DNA of 64,000 nt from an uncultured Bacteroidales bacterium (GCA_944326305.1 CALVDL010000007.1:1-64000), one strand, 5' to 3'; counted from the first letter of the stretch, positions 28,957-39,290 are shown. Numbers and translations are program-made. The notes: generated by a model not told the origin, from the letters alone.

Positions 28957-30549
28957 ATGCCGCAAAATATTAAACCGAGCGAAATTTCAGATGTGCTGCT
29001 CCGGCAGCTCAAGGAGATAGACACCGAACTGAAGTTCGAGGAAGTCGGTGAGGTCCTGCAGGTGAGTGACGGCGTGGTCCGGATTTACGGGCTTGTCAAT
29101 GCAGAGGCCAATGAACTGCTTGAGTTCGAGAACGGTATCATGGCCGTGGTCATGAACCTTGAAGAAGACAATGTCGGCGCCGTCCTTCTCGGTCCTACAG
29201 ACCAGATCAAGGAGGGAATGACTGTACACCGCACCGGACATATAGCGTCCATCGATGTCGGCGAGGGCATGCTCGGCAGGGTAGTGGACCCTCTGGGTGT
29301 CCCTCTTGACGGAAGGGGCAAGATCGGCGGAGAGCTGGTCGAGATGCCGCTTGAAAGGAAGGCTCCCGGGGTCATCTTCCGCCAGCCTGTAACCGAGCCG
29401 CTGCAGACCGGGCTGAAGGCCATCGACGCGATGATCCCTATAGGCAGGGGCCAGCGCGAGCTTATCATCGGGGACCGCCAGACCGGGAAGACAGCCATCG
29501 CCATAGACACCATCATCAACCAGAGGGAGAACTATCTGGCAGGGAAGCCTGTCTATTGCATATATGTGGCTGTGGGCCAGAAAGGCTCCACGGTGGCCAA
29601 CATCGTCAACACCCTGCGGGAGAAAGGGGCCATGGACTATACCGTGGTCGTTGCCGCCACAGCGGCCGATCCTGCCGCCCTGCAGTATTTCGCCCCGTTC
29701 GCCGGGGCTGCCATAGGGGAGTATTTCAGGGATACGGGCCGCCATGCCCTTGTCGTATATGACGACCTGTCGAAGCAGGCTGTCGCATACAGGGAGGTGT
29801 CCCTGATCCTCCGCCGTCCTTCAGGGCGTGAGGCCTACCCGGGGGATATCTTCTACCTGCATTCAAGGCTTCTGGAGAGGGCTGCGAAGATTATCGGCCA
29901 GCAGGAGGTCGCCGAGCAGATGAACGACCTGCCTGAAAGTCTCAAGGGCAAGGTCAGGTGCGGAGGGTCGCTCACTGCCCTTCCTATCATCGAGACCCAG
30001 GCGGGTGACGTGTCCGCTTACATCCCTACCAACGTGATTTCCATCACTGACGGCCAGATCTTCCTCGAGACCGACCTGTTCAACCAGGGCTTCCGGCCTG
30101 CGATCAATGTCGGGATCTCAGTCTCCCGCGTGGGCGGAAGCGCACAGATAAAGAGCATGAAGAAAGTGGCCGGGACCCTGAAGATAGACCAGGCGCAGTA
30201 CCGCGAGCTGGAGTCGTTCTCGAAGTTCAGCAGCGACATGGACCCTGTCACGGCCATGGCTATCGACAAGGGCCGCAAGAACAACCAGCTGCTCATCCAG
30301 CCGCAGTATTCACCTATGCCTGTCGGGGACCAGGTGGCCATCCTGTACTGCGGTACGCACGGCCTGATGAAGGATGTCCCTCTTGAGAAGGTCAGGGATT
30401 TCCAGGATTCGTTCCTTGACAGGATGCACGCCTCCCATGAGGCTGACGTGCTCGCCCCGCTTGCCGCAGGCCAGATTGACGGCAGCATCGGGGAGATCAT
30501 AGAGAAAGAGGCTGCCGCGGTCGCGGCGCAGTACAAGCCTTCAAAATAA
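28957..30549 (+). CDS. atpA: F1Fo ATP synthase subunit alpha
   Basis: Non-catalytic nucleotide-binding F1 subunit; 530 residues. Start [20 protein letters not shown]. The Walker A loop is [18 protein letters not shown]. Further landmarks are [55 protein letters not shown] and the C-terminal signature [17 protein letters not shown]. An 89-nt gap with AT-rich sequence separates it from atpH, a little longer than the other spacings in the operon, and could hold an internal promoter, though none matches the consensus. Confidence 0.98.
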   Translation: MPQNIKPSEISDVLLRQLKEIDTELKFEEVGEVLQVSDGVVRIYGLVNAEANELLEFENGIMAVVMNLEEDNVGAVLLGPTDQIKEGMTVHRTGHIASIDVGEGMLGRVVDPLGVPLDGRGKIGGELVEMPLERKAPGVIFRQPVTEPLQTGLKAIDAMIPIGRGQRELIIGDRQTGKTAIAIDTIINQRENYLAGKPVYCIYVAVGQKGSTVANIVNTLREKGAMDYTVVVAATAADPAALQYFAPFAGAAIGEYFRDTGRHALVVYDDLSKQAVAYREVSLILRRPSGREAYPGDIFYLHSRLLERAAKIIGQQEVAEQMNDLPESLKGKVRCGGSLTALPIIETQAGDVSAYIPTNVISITDGQIFLETDLFNQGFRPAINVGISVSRVGGSAQIKSMKKVAGTLKIDQAQYRELESFSKFSSDMDPVTAMAIDKGRKNNQLLIQPQYSPMPVGDQVAILYCGTHGLMKDVPLEKVRDFQDSFLDRMHASHEADVLAPLAAGQIDGSIGEIIEKEAAAVAAQYKPSK

Positions 30550-30561
30550 CGGTATTGTAAA

Positions 30562-31455
30562 ATGGCATCACTCAAGGAAATAAAAAGCAGGATAAACTCC
30601 GTCAACGGGACGTTGAAGATAACTTCCGCCATGAAGATGGTGGCCTCTTCGAAGCTCCGCAAGGCACAGCAGGCCATAGGCAACCTGCTCCCGTATGAAC
30701 GGCAGATGCACGGTATCCTGGCGGACCTGATGGCCGGTGAGGTATCGGCCGGGGACCGTTATGTGGAAGAACGTCCGGTAAAGAGGGTGGCCATAGTGGC
30801 CTTTTCTTCCAATTCGTCCCTCTGCGGAGCCTTCAACTCCATAGCGGTAAAGCACCTTTCCGAAGCGGTGGCCAGATACAGGGAGCAGGGGCTCTCCGGC
30901 AGCGACATCCTTGTTTTCCCTGTCGGCAGGAAGATTGCGGATGCAGTGAGGAAGATGGGGCTGCAGCCGCAGGGGGATTATTCCGGCATGGCTGACAAGC
31001 CCTCTTATGCAGACACTTCCGCCCTAGCACAGAAACTGATGGACATGTTCGCGGGCAGAGAGGTGGACAGGGTCGAGCTCATATACAACCACTGCAAGTC
31101 CACTTCCACGCAGGTCCCTACATGCGAGACCTATCTTCCGGTCAGCCTGGATGCACAGGAATACCGGGATGCAGGCCGGGACAGGGACACGGGTGAGGCC
31201 GCCCTTGACTACATAGTCGAGCCGGATGTTGCCGCAGTCCTGGAGGTCCTGCTTCCGAAAGTGCTGTATCTCAAGATTTATGCGGTGCTTCTTGATGCAT
31301 GTGCCGCAGAGCATTCCGCCAGGACCGTAGCCATGCAGGTGGCCACGGACAACGGCCAGGAGCTCCTGCAGGACCTTACCCTCCAGTACAACAAGCAGCG
31401 CCAGCAGGCCATTACGGACGAGCTGCTTGATATTGTCGGGGGTACTATGGCTTAG
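30562..31455 (+). CDS. atpG: F1Fo ATP synthase subunit gamma
   Basis: Rotor shaft of F1; 297 residues. The N-terminal coiled-coil helix MASLKEIKSRINSVNGTLKI, then TSAMKMVASSKLRKAQQA, is typical, and the C-terminal helix ends in LQYNKQRQQAITDELLDIVG, the family's most conserved block. The middle Rossmann-like part is standard (FSSNSSLCGAFN). It is the last gene of the operon and is followed by a clear terminator at 31482. Confidence 0.97.
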   Translation: MASLKEIKSRINSVNGTLKITSAMKMVASSKLRKAQQAIGNLLPYERQMHGILADLMAGEVSAGDRYVEERPVKRVAIVAFSSNSSLCGAFNSIAVKHLSEAVARYREQGLSGSDILVFPVGRKIADAVRKMGLQPQGDYSGMADKPSYADTSALAQKLMDMFAGREVDRVELIYNHCKSTSTQVPTCETYLPVSLDAQEYRDAGRDRDTGEAALDYIVEPDVAAVLEVLLPKVLYLKIYAVLLDACAAEHSARTVAMQVATDNGQELLQDLTLQYNKQRQQAITDELLDIVGGTMA

Positions 31456-31481
31456 ATAGCCTTGCCGGAGGGGCATAAATA

Positions 31482-31527
31482 AAGACAGGAGCTGAATCTC
31501 ACGACTCGGCTCCTGTCTTCATTTTTA
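31482..31527 (+). terminator. Intrinsic terminator of the atp operon
   Basis: The arm AAGACAGGAGC (31482-31492) pairs perfectly with GCTCCTGTCTT (31509-31519), followed by CATTTTTAT. It lies 27 nt after the atpG stop. Confidence 0.85.
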
Positions 31528-31576
31528 TAGATTCAATATTTATGTTTAACTAAAATCGAAATAGAATATTACCAAG

Positions 31577-31610
31577 ATTGTGCCAAAGAATAATAAAAAT
31601 GCTAACTTAG
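31577..31610 (+). promoter_or_regulatory. Candidate promoter for YhhN-like gene
   Basis: TAACTTAG (31603-31610) matches the TAnnTTTG -7 box at six of eight positions, with ATTG (31577-31580) 22 nt upstream as a -33 element. It precedes the ATG at 31630 by 19 nt. Confidence 0.4.
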
Positions 31611-31629
31611 TGGAAAAATCGAAATCCCT

Positions 31630-32361
31630 ATGTTCGGCAGTGATATTACTGAAGAGAAAAAAATGAAGCTTGCAGCCATTGCTGCCGGCCTTTTCACAGT
31701 ATTCGCCATACTTTATTTTATTCCGGTCGGTATCCCGTACAAGATATGCTTCCCCCTTTCCGTCCTTGCCGGATTTTCCCTGTGGCTGCTGCCATGGCCT
31801 ATGAGCTTCGCCATGTTCGCATCCGCCCTCGGTGACCTGGCCGGTGCTGCAGGCAATTTCATGGTGCAGATGGAATGCTTTGCCGCGGCCCACCTGTTCA
31901 TGATAATATTTTTCGTCCGGAGGTACATATGGAGAAACCGCAATGCTTCAGCCCAGGGGAAGTCGCGCAAGTCCAGACGTCTTGCCTATGTGGTCCTGCT
32001 GACTTTCCTTATCCTCCTCCTTGTCACGGCCGCCATGGCAAGGATTGTCCCTGCGGCGCCTTCCGGGGCGGTCCGTTCTGGGGTGGTCTTCTATGCCATT
32101 GTCATTTCCATGATGATGTTTATGGCTTTGCTCCAGAGAAGCCGTCTATATGCGGCCGGGGCATGCCTGTTTGTGTTTTCGGACCTGGTGCTTGCCTGGA
32201 ACAAGTTTGTGGAGCCGCTTGACTATGAGCGGTATCTGATAATGGTGCCGTATTATCTGGGCCAGCTCCTGCTTTTCCTGCGTTCTTCCAGACTGCGCCT
32301 GGTATATGACAGGATGAGGGGCAAGGACCGCTGTATTGGCGGCAGTATGATGGAGGACTGA
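31630..32361 (+). CDS. YhhN/TMEM86-like integral membrane protein
   Basis: A 243-residue inner-membrane protein with about eight hydrophobic segments. The arrangement resembles the YhhN family: a SALGDLAGAAGNF segment with a conserved Asp in the third helix region, AAHLFMIIFFVRRY, then CLFVFSDLVLAWNKF and IMVPYYLGQLLLFL near the C-terminus. Eukaryotic TMEM86 members hydrolyse lysoplasmalogen. Enzymatic activity of bacterial members is less settled, so only the family is claimed. It is monocistronic: the atp terminator lies upstream, and it converges with the MATE gene 9 nt away. An internal Met at residue 12 is an alternative start. Confidence 0.75.
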   Translation: MFGSDITEEKKMKLAAIAAGLFTVFAILYFIPVGIPYKICFPLSVLAGFSLWLLPWPMSFAMFASALGDLAGAAGNFMVQMECFAAAHLFMIIFFVRRYIWRNRNASAQGKSRKSRRLAYVVLLTFLILLLVTAAMARIVPAAPSGAVRSGVVFYAIVISMMMFMALLQRSRLYAAGACLFVFSDLVLAWNKFVEPLDYERYLIMVPYYLGQLLLFLRSSRLRLVYDRMRGKDRCIGGSMMED

Positions 32362-32370
32362 GGCCGTGGC

Positions 32371-33735
32371 CTACTGTCTGCGGGCGGCCTTCCTGAGTAT
32401 TTTAGGGAAAGAGAATGCAAAAATCGTAACGCAGCAGATGGCTGCGGTAGCATCGGCGATGCTTTCTGCGGCGAAGACCCCTGTCACGCCCCAGAACCTT
32501 GGCAGTATGATGGCCAGCGGCACCAGCAGTATCACTTTCCTGAGCAGCGCAATGAAAAGCGATATCTTTGCCTGGCCGAGTGCGATGAATGTATTCTGGC
32601 AGGCCCTCTGAAGTCCGAAGATGACCATCCCGGAAAGGAAATACGGCATCATTCCGCTCACACATGATATGAGCCTCTGGTCGCTCGTGAAGGCCGAGGC
32701 GACCACTGAAGGGAAGATGATCATCAGGAGCATCAGCACCGCGTTGAAAGAGAACATGATGGTCACCGCTGCCCTGAAACATTCCCTGACCCTGCCGGTG
32801 TCCCCGCGCCCGTAGTTGTAGCTCACTATCGGGACGAATCCCTGCGCGAATCCCGTGAGCGGTGCGCTCCCCAGCTGCATCGCGCTCTGCATCACGGCAA
32901 GCGCGCTGACATAGATGTCCCCGAAATGCTTCAGGTTCGTGTTGAGGACGAAGCCGACGAGGCTTTCCGTGCTTGCCATGATGAAAGGCGATATTCCCAG
33001 TCCGAGGACTGAAAGTATGATCCTGCGGTCCGGCCTCATGTATCTGCCGGAGAGGTTGAGTGTGGCTTTTTTCGAGAACAGGAACCCCAGTACCCACATG
33101 GCGCTGCACGCCTGTGAGATGACTGTGGCTACCGCGGCTCCTTTCACGCCCATATCCATCCCGAATATGAATACCGGGTCCAGTATGATGTTCAGCCCTG
33201 CCCCGATAAGTGTAGAGAGCATGGCCACCCCCGGGCGTCCCTGCGTATTTATGAAAGTGTTCAGGCCTACCGATACCTGCACGAATACAGTCCCTGTCAG
33301 GTATATCGAGAGGTAGTCGACCGCATAGCCTATAGTGTTCTCCGAGGCCCCTGTGAACAGCAGTACCGGCTCCATGAAGATGTAGCACACGGCCGATATG
33401 GCCACGGTGAAGACCAGCAGCATGAGGAACCCGTTGCCGAGTATGCGCCCGGCCTTTACCCTGTCCCCCTGCCCGAGGGCGATGGCGGCGAGAGGGGCCC
33501 CGCCTCCGCTGACAATTGCGGAAAACGCCGATACGAGTATTATGATGGAGCTCGTCACCCCGACCCCGGCCAGGGCGTCCGTGCCTATCCCGGGTATATG
33601 TCCGATGTATATGCGGTCGACGATGTTGTAGAGCAGGTTCACGATCTGCGCGGCCACAGCCGGGAGTGCCATCCTCAGCACAAGCGGAAGCATCCTGTCG
33701 GTCCCGAGCCGTTCTTCATAGTTTGATGGTGTCAT
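32371..33735 (-). CDS. MATE-family multidrug/metabolite efflux transporter
   Basis: Inner-membrane cation antiporter of 454 residues with about 12 membrane helices. It carries typical MATE sequence: LGTDRMLPLVLRMALPAVAA at the start, NIVDRIYIGHIPGIGTDALAGVG after TM1, FSAIVSGGGAPLAAIALGQG, LIGAGLNIILDPVFIFGMDMG and GSAPLTGFAQGFVPIVSYNYG. The start is set at 33735 (MTPSNYEERLGTDRM), because a frame extension to 33783 would overlap the -7 box and add a basic, non-conserved tail. The substrate is unknown; the VGVTSS..GGG pattern is of the DinF/NorM-like bacterial group. Confidence 0.93.
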   Translation of the reverse strand: MTPSNYEERLGTDRMLPLVLRMALPAVAAQIVNLLYNIVDRIYIGHIPGIGTDALAGVGVTSSIIILVSAFSAIVSGGGAPLAAIALGQGDRVKAGRILGNGFLMLLVFTVAISAVCYIFMEPVLLFTGASENTIGYAVDYLSIYLTGTVFVQVSVGLNTFINTQGRPGVAMLSTLIGAGLNIILDPVFIFGMDMGVKGAAVATVISQACSAMWVLGFLFSKKATLNLSGRYMRPDRRIILSVLGLGISPFIMASTESLVGFVLNTNLKHFGDIYVSALAVMQSAMQLGSAPLTGFAQGFVPIVSYNYGRGDTGRVRECFRAAVTIMFSFNAVLMLLMIIFPSVVASAFTSDQRLISCVSGMMPYFLSGMVIFGLQRACQNTFIALGQAKISLFIALLRKVILLVPLAIILPRFWGVTGVFAAESIADATAAICCVTIFAFSFPKILRKAARRQ

Positions 33736-33769
33736 TTTCTTGCCCTTTCGCCTCTTTGGCTTCAGCCGG

Positions 33770-33800
33770 CAAAAATACTGCACAAAAGGATATTTAGCAA
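33770..33800 (-). promoter_or_regulatory. Predicted promoter of MATE gene
   Basis: On the minus strand TATTTTTG (complement of 33770-33777) is a full TAnnTTTG -7 box. TTG (complement of 33798-33800) lies exactly 20 nt upstream as the -33 element, 34 nt before the start codon at 33735. Confidence 0.55.
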
Positions 33801-33835
33801 GGATACGCGCCTGTAAGGGAAGCTTCTCCTGCAGT

Positions 33836-35104
33836 TTATTTCACCATCCCGGACAGGTGTTCCCTGTACTTGTCCCAGTCAGTCACAGGGCGGCGTGCCA
33901 CCCCGGACTCCATCGCGGCCTTCGCGACTGCGGACGATACCACATAGAGGAGCCTCCTGTCGAGGGCCTTTGGTATCATGTAGTCGGGACCGAATGACAG
34001 GCTCTCCACATTGTATGCCTTGAGCACATCTTCAGGTACAGGCTCCTTTGCCAGGCCGGCGATTGCGCGGGCCGCTGCGAGCTTCATCTGGTCGTTGATG
34101 GCTGTCGCCCTGGTGTCGAGCGCTCCCCTGAAAATGTACGGGAAGCCGATTACATTGTTCACCTGGTTGGGGTAGTCGCTCCTTCCGGTGGCGATAAGGG
34201 CATCCGGACGGGCTTTCCGGGCGTCCTCGTAGCTGATCTCTGGATAAGGGTTCGCGAGGGCCATTATGACAGGGTGGTCCGCCATGCGGCTTACCATCTC
34301 CTTGCTCAGCACCCCTGCCTTGGAGAATCCGGCGAAAACGTCCGCCCCTTCGATCGCGTCCCCGAGGGTCTTCAGGTCCCTGTCGGTCGCGAACCTGCGC
34401 TTCTGCGGGTTGAGGTCCGTCCTGTCGGAGCGGACAACCCCCTTGCTGTCGCACATCACGATGTTCTCGGGACGCACACCCAATTTAATATAAAGGCTTG
34501 TGCATGCTATGGCGGCCGCACCGGCCCCGTTCACCACCATTTTGATGTCTTCAGGACGTTTCCCGGCGATTTCCAGGGCATTGAGGAGTGCCGCCGTGGT
34601 GATGATGGCCGTGCCGTGCTGGTCGTCATGCATCACAGGGATGTCAAGCTCCTCTGCCAGGCGCTTTTCTATCTCGAAGCACTCCGGGGCCTTGATGTCC
34701 TCAAGGTTGATGCCCCCGAAAGTTACGGAGATGTTCTTCACGGTCTCTATGAATTTGTCTACATCCGTGGTGTCTACCTCGATGTCGAAAGCGTCGACTC
34801 CTCCTAATATCTTGAAAAGGAGTGCCTTGCCCTCCATTACAGGTTTTGCGGCAGGGGCACCGATATTGCCCAGCCCGAGGACTGCCGTACCGTTTGAGAT
34901 TACTGCCACCAGGTTGCCTTTGCCGGTGTAGCTATAGGAAGACTCCGGGTTGTCTGCTATGGCCAGTGACGGCGCTGCAACGCCAGGGGTGTATGCCAGT
35001 GACAGGTCGTCCTGTGTACCGGTGGGTTTGGTGGGGACTATCCCGATTTTGCCAGCGGGGAAACAGCTGTGATACTCAAGTGCAAGTTCGTCAATGTTTT
35101 TCAT
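33836..35104 (-). CDS. Malic enzyme (oxaloacetate-decarboxylating malate dehydrogenase), short form
   Basis: Converts malate to pyruvate and CO2 with NAD(P)+. The 422-residue product is the compact bacterial malic enzyme without the C-terminal phosphotransacetylase-like domain of MaeB. Landmarks are the catalytic Tyr in [34 protein letters not shown], the Lys in [10 protein letters not shown], metal-binding [18 protein letters not shown] and HDDQHGTAI, and the Rossmann [16 protein letters not shown]. Cofactor preference is not clear from these motifs. A -7-like TATTTTTG lies on the minus strand (complement of 35139-35146), 34 nt upstream of the start, suggesting its own promoter. Confidence 0.95.
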   Translation of the reverse strand: MKNIDELALEYHSCFPAGKIGIVPTKPTGTQDDLSLAYTPGVAAPSLAIADNPESSYSYTGKGNLVAVISNGTAVLGLGNIGAPAAKPVMEGKALLFKILGGVDAFDIEVDTTDVDKFIETVKNISVTFGGINLEDIKAPECFEIEKRLAEELDIPVMHDDQHGTAIITTAALLNALEIAGKRPEDIKMVVNGAGAAAIACTSLYIKLGVRPENIVMCDSKGVVRSDRTDLNPQKRRFATDRDLKTLGDAIEGADVFAGFSKAGVLSKEMVSRMADHPVIMALANPYPEISYEDARKARPDALIATGRSDYPNQVNNVIGFPYIFRGALDTRATAINDQMKLAAARAIAGLAKEPVPEDVLKAYNVESLSFGPDYMIPKALDRRLLYVVSSAVAKAAMESGVARRPVTDWDKYREHLSGMVK

Positions 35105-35232
35105 GGTCCTTTCCTTTTAATTGGCGGCAGGAGGACATCAAAAATATTGCCAGACGGCACAGGCAGCTGTCATGTCATTATCGGTAATTATGGTAAAAGA
35201 TTGTGTAGAAAAGGTATCGGCTCCGGCCCCCG

Positions 35233-36261
35233 TCATTGGCCCGGGGCCATTTGCCCCTTCACCTCCTCATACCTGTCGAGGGCTTCCCTCATGAGCTGGC
35301 GTCCCCTTTCTGATATCTCTTCCGCCCTGGCGTAGTCCGCTATGGCCCCGAATTCGTCGAAAGGCATGCTCACAAGTATGTCCGGAGGGGTCAGCGCTAT
35401 GCCCATTTTCGCTATCGTGTGGTTCATCAGGCTGAATGTGCGCCCCAGTACCTTATAATAGTTGGACTCCTCGCTGAATAGTTCAGGCTGCTTTTCCTCG
35501 CTCTCGAAGACATGCCTGACAACCTCCTGCCCCTGCATCCTGGCAAGCCTGAGCTTCTCCAGTATTGTCATCGTGTCGTTGTGCCTGACCGCATGTATGA
35601 CGGCCCGTGTCTTTTCGCTGCGCTCCTTGTCCTCCTGCTCCTTCCTGGCTTCCGCTTCGGCATCTTCAATTATTATTGCCCTGACCTTGTCCACGTCCAC
35701 ATCATTGACATCGAACCCTATGAGGATGTCACCCGGGGTTCTCGGCACCCTGTTCAGCGGCATGGTGTTGGCGATTCCCCCGTCGATAAGCGTGCGTGTG
35801 CCTGCCTTGACCGGCCTGAAGAGCGAAGGGATGGATATTGATGCGCGGATGGCCTGGAAAAGCTTCCCCCTGTCGAAAATCACCTCTTCCCCGGTATAGA
35901 AATCGGTGGCAACGGCCCTGAACGGGATGTCCAGGTCCTCGATGTTCACGTCGGGCACTATCTCTTTAAGGGCATCGATTATCTTGTCTCCCTTTACGAG
36001 ATGGTTCATGCTGATGGATATGTCCATCAGGGAGAACACTTTCCATGCGTCCAGGGAGAAAAGCCAGTGCTTTACTTCCCGGAGCCTGCCTGCGGCATAT
36101 ATGCCTCCTACGAGCGAACCTATGGATGTGCCGGCTATCGATGTTATCTCATAGCCCCTGCTTTCGAGCTCTTCTATGGCCCCTATGTATGCAAATCCTC
36201 TCGGCCCTCCGCTCGAGAGGGCGAGGGCTGCCTTTTTCCTGTTTTGCCGGATGGATTCCAT
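35233..36261 (-). CDS. Patatin-like phospholipase
   Basis: Predicted cytoplasmic or membrane-associated lipid acyl hydrolase of 342 residues. The patatin fold is visible: oxyanion-hole GGPRGFAYIGAIEELESRG (residues 19-37), nucleophile Ser in GTSIGSLVGGIYAAG, and the dyad Asp in DGGIANTMPLN. After the catalytic domain (about residue 190) comes a charged helical region rich in Glu, Lys and Arg. There is no signal peptide or beta-barrel domain, unlike secreted PlpD-type proteins. The substrate is probably a membrane phospholipid, but this is family inference. It is on the same strand as the malic enzyme gene with a 128-nt gap, so the two are probably separate units. Confidence 0.9.
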   Translation of the reverse strand: MESIRQNRKKAALALSSGGPRGFAYIGAIEELESRGYEITSIAGTSIGSLVGGIYAAGRLREVKHWLFSLDAWKVFSLMDISISMNHLVKGDKIIDALKEIVPDVNIEDLDIPFRAVATDFYTGEEVIFDRGKLFQAIRASISIPSLFRPVKAGTRTLIDGGIANTMPLNRVPRTPGDILIGFDVNDVDVDKVRAIIIEDAEAEARKEQEDKERSEKTRAVIHAVRHNDTMTILEKLRLARMQGQEVVRHVFESEEKQPELFSEESNYYKVLGRTFSLMNHTIAKMGIALTPPDILVSMPFDEFGAIADYARAEEISERGRQLMREALDRYEEVKGQMAPGQ

Positions 36262-36581
36262 GTAATGTGCTTTTTAGAATTAAAATCTATAAATATATGA
36301 AATTTTAGTCATACCGGCAAGGGAAGCGGAAAAGAAAAACCAGGTGTCCCGTACCGGTTTTTTTAATAAAATTATGTGTATAAACATATTTTACATAAAT
36401 GCTTCGGAATTGTAACCGTAATTGAAATTAAAATAAATTTTGAATAAAATCTGGTATCAAAAAAATAAAATATTGTATTCCGGACATGTTGGCCCTTAAA
36501 TTAATAGATGAAAGCCGTGAGATAAAAAACATTATATTTGCCGGGAAAATACTCATTGACCTATTAACTAAATACTGCTAT
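36262..36581. other. AT-rich intergenic region with leader signals for 36582 gene
   Basis: This 320-nt stretch lies between divergent genes and holds no supported gene. A short hairpin ACC(A)GGT..ACCGGT followed by seven T residues (36339-36364) looks like a weak terminator or attenuator on the plus strand. TATATTTG (36533-36540) is a full -7 box 41 nt before the ATG at 36582, with no clear -33 element. Confidence 0.5.
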
Positions 36582-39230
36582 ATGAAGAAAAATCGTTTTA
36601 TCATGAACCTGTTGGCTGTCGTGTCGGCCGTGGTTCTGGGCGGGGCTTTGCTATCTTGTGATAACGAGCTCCAGGAGTCTGTCGATGACCTGAAAGACAG
36701 GGTGACTGCACTTGAAGAGGCCATGTCTGTCCTGCAGGGCAATGTGGATGCCGTCACTTCCCTGCTTGAAGAAGGGCGGGTCATCAAAAGTATCACACCT
36801 AATGAGGACGGGACTGCCTATACAATCACTTATGTAGGGAGCGACGAAACGGATGTCATTACCGTAGGCACTGGGAATCCTGTCATTACTGTAATGGCGG
36901 ATGAGAACGGTGTATATTACTGGGCGAGGATCGGCGAGAACGGAGAGCCCGAGTACCTGACCGTGGACGGGGAGAAAGTACCTGTCGGAGGCGGGGTGTC
37001 CATCCGGTTCAGAAACGAGGACAAGGGCCTGGAGATTTCAACGGACAATGGCGGCACATGGACCGACGCCGGGGTGAGCCTGGATGAATATGGTATGTTC
37101 ATGTTCAAGTCGGTGACTTTCGACGGGGATTATGTGATATTCACACTCCAGGACGGAACCGAACTGAGGGTGCTCAGGACGGCAGAGTTCGTGTGTGACA
37201 TCCTGTGCGGCAAGACCCTGTTCGAGATGGGTGAGACCAAGGCCCTGCCCGTGTCAGCCTCAGGATATGAGAAATATGAAATCAGTGCTCCGTTCGGGTG
37301 GACAGCGGAATTCACCGGAAACACCATTGAGGTGACTGCACCTTATGATGCTTCCAAGGATACTGCAGGGGAAATAGTCCTCAGGGTCTATGCCGACGGT
37401 AAAGTCCTGATGGACAAGGTGAGGGTGACTACCGAAGTCCAGACCATCACTGTCGGGACAGAAGTCGCCGAGGACGGGGCTGTCGATATTGTCGTGTCCA
37501 CCATATATCCTATGTATCCGTTCTATTGCGGAGTAGCCAAGTTGTCCGAGTTCTCTGCCGAGGCGGCAGCCGGGGAATGTGATTCAGACCATGAGTTTGC
37601 AACCGCTGTGGGAGAGGGCGGCTCTGTCGAGCCTGCCAGGATTCCATTCACTGATCTGGTTGAAAATCCTGAAGACGGGGAGACTTATGTGATATGGACA
37701 TTTGAAGTCACCGGTTTACCGGCTGACCCGGACGACATACAGACATATTTCTATGATTATGGACGTTCGGTGGCCGTGGAGATTGGCGAGCCTGTTTTCA
37801 ACAATGTGGATATAACGCTTACTCCGGCAGGCGAAGGGACCGAATATGTCATTTTCCTATATCCGAAGGATCAGTTCTACGGATATTACGGGGATGTCAC
37901 GGAGTATAGGGATGAGGATCTGCAGGCGGCCAAAGATGGCCTTGCCACTATGATAACAAGGGGCATGTATGACGGCTACTTTACCGGTGAGGCGATAAGA
38001 GGCACTTTTGCGGAACTGAATACCAATATGTATTTACAGACTACTGTGGATATCAGTGCTGGAGAGACATATATGCTTCTTACGGCAGTCAAGAAATCCA
38101 TTTCAGGCGTTGAGTATTCAGCAGGGGACATCCAGTCGTATGAATTCACTCTTGCCGACTATACAATGGACGGTACGGCTAAAATCGAATGCGGCGAGCC
38201 TGAGATCACATCTTCAAGTATAGCCGTTCCTTATACTTGGCCAGACAATATGTATGAGATCTATTATGCATGTCTGGACGAGGATTCCTACAACGAGTGG
38301 AAAGGGGCCGGTATGGTGGAATCCATGCTGGAGAATATAGCCCCTGTAGTCCCTGAGGACCTTACCGGTGGGGACGCCGACCCTTATATGAGGGCCGAAG
38401 ACCTGGAACCGGGGACTACTGTCCATTTCGTGGCCTTTGTGGTGGACAGCGAAGGAAGAATCGGACCTCTTACTGATCTTGAACTTGCCAGTGCGGAAAT
38501 AGGACATAACGAAAATATCAGTCTGTCTGTCAAAGAGCACAGTGCAAGTGAAGACGGTATTTCGGTGAAATTCGACATCAAAGGCAATCCGGCCAAACTC
38601 ATTTACTACTATTGCTCTGAAAGTTCATTCGAATATGCCTATCCTTTTGAGGGGGATACGGAAAGCGTAAAGAATGAAATGGCTATTAACCCTGATTCGT
38701 ATTACTGGAATGAATACAGCTCGAACGGAGGATTTGTCACCCTTGCCGAGGGCCAGACAAGTTGCGAGGTGAATATCAGCGGACTCAGTATGGGTACCGG
38801 TTATATCTTCATCGCCACGGTGGTCGATGCATACGGGGTCACTTCATCTACATTTGTGGAGGAAACCTATTCGACGGCTTCTCCGGATATAGTTGAAAAG
38901 TCGGATCCGTCATGGAGCGGTATGCAGCCTGTATTCGGAGAAGTGGAATATGAGGCCGGTCTGGAAGGCGTCATATTCGCGAACGTACCTGTCACTGTCG
39001 GGGACGGGGTGGATACATGGTATGCTTGGTTCGAGTATGGCGACACCTATGAGGCCACTTCTGCGGAAGCAGTCCGCGATGCACTTTCACAGACTCCGAA
39101 ATCAGGGGATGCGACAATGAGGCGCATGCTTTTCGAAGGGGAAACATATACCCTTGTATGCGTCGTTGTGGACAAGGAAGGGAAGTATTACGCCCCTTCT
39201 ACATTTACTGTGACTTATCCGGCAGAATGA
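36582..39230 (+). CDS. Large surface lipoprotein with N-terminal coiled coil (DUF4988-like) and repeated beta domains
   Basis: An 882-residue predicted surface lipoprotein. The signal MKKNRFIMNLLAVVSAVVLG ends in lipobox LLSC followed by DNELQES, acidic as in Bacteroidetes surface-export signals. Residues ~28-68 form a heptad coiled coil (VDDLKDRVTALEEAMSVLQG). The next ~150 residues (IKSITPNEDGTAYTITYVG, then WTDAGVSLDEYGMF) resemble DUF4988 regions found in Bacteroides lipoproteins. The rest looks like fibronectin-III-type beta domains with recurring GETY or GTxYxFIA segments. No enzyme motif is seen. It has its own promoter and terminator and precedes the second susCD operon, so an accessory adhesin or ligand-binding role is possible. 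ATG 36486 would add 32 non-signal residues and is rejected. Confidence 0.8.
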   Translation: MKKNRFIMNLLAVVSAVVLGGALLSCDNELQESVDDLKDRVTALEEAMSVLQGNVDAVTSLLEEGRVIKSITPNEDGTAYTITYVGSDETDVITVGTGNPVITVMADENGVYYWARIGENGEPEYLTVDGEKVPVGGGVSIRFRNEDKGLEISTDNGGTWTDAGVSLDEYGMFMFKSVTFDGDYVIFTLQDGTELRVLRTAEFVCDILCGKTLFEMGETKALPVSASGYEKYEISAPFGWTAEFTGNTIEVTAPYDASKDTAGEIVLRVYADGKVLMDKVRVTTEVQTITVGTEVAEDGAVDIVVSTIYPMYPFYCGVAKLSEFSAEAAAGECDSDHEFATAVGEGGSVEPARIPFTDLVENPEDGETYVIWTFEVTGLPADPDDIQTYFYDYGRSVAVEIGEPVFNNVDITLTPAGEGTEYVIFLYPKDQFYGYYGDVTEYRDEDLQAAKDGLATMITRGMYDGYFTGEAIRGTFAELNTNMYLQTTVDISAGETYMLLTAVKKSISGVEYSAGDIQSYEFTLADYTMDGTAKIECGEPEITSSSIAVPYTWPDNMYEIYYACLDEDSYNEWKGAGMVESMLENIAPVVPEDLTGGDADPYMRAEDLEPGTTVHFVAFVVDSEGRIGPLTDLELASAEIGHNENISLSVKEHSASEDGISVKFDIKGNPAKLIYYYCSESSFEYAYPFEGDTESVKNEMAINPDSYYWNEYSSNGGFVTLAEGQTSCEVNISGLSMGTGYIFIATVVDAYGVTSSTFVEETYSTASPDIVEKSDPSWSGMQPVFGEVEYEAGLEGVIFANVPVTVGDGVDTWYAWFEYGDTYEATSAEAVRDALSQTPKSGDATMRRMLFEGETYTLVCVVVDKEGKYYAPSTFTVTYPAE

Positions 39231-39253
39231 CACTGCCGTGATAAAACGATGAC

Positions 39254-39290
39254 CGGCCCGGAGGCTTCAAGGCTTCCGGGCCGTTTTTTT
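39254..39290 (+). terminator. Intrinsic terminator of 36582 gene
   Basis: The arm CGGCCCGGA (39254-39262) pairs with TCCGGGCCG (39275-39283) and is followed by seven T residues. It lies 24 nt after the stop codon and separates this gene from the susCD operon. Confidence 0.9.

Noticed and set aside
32371..36261. MATE, malic enzyme and patatin genes as one functional operon
   Set aside because: The gaps are 100 and 128 nt with separate promoter-like boxes before MATE and malic enzyme, and the functions do not connect.
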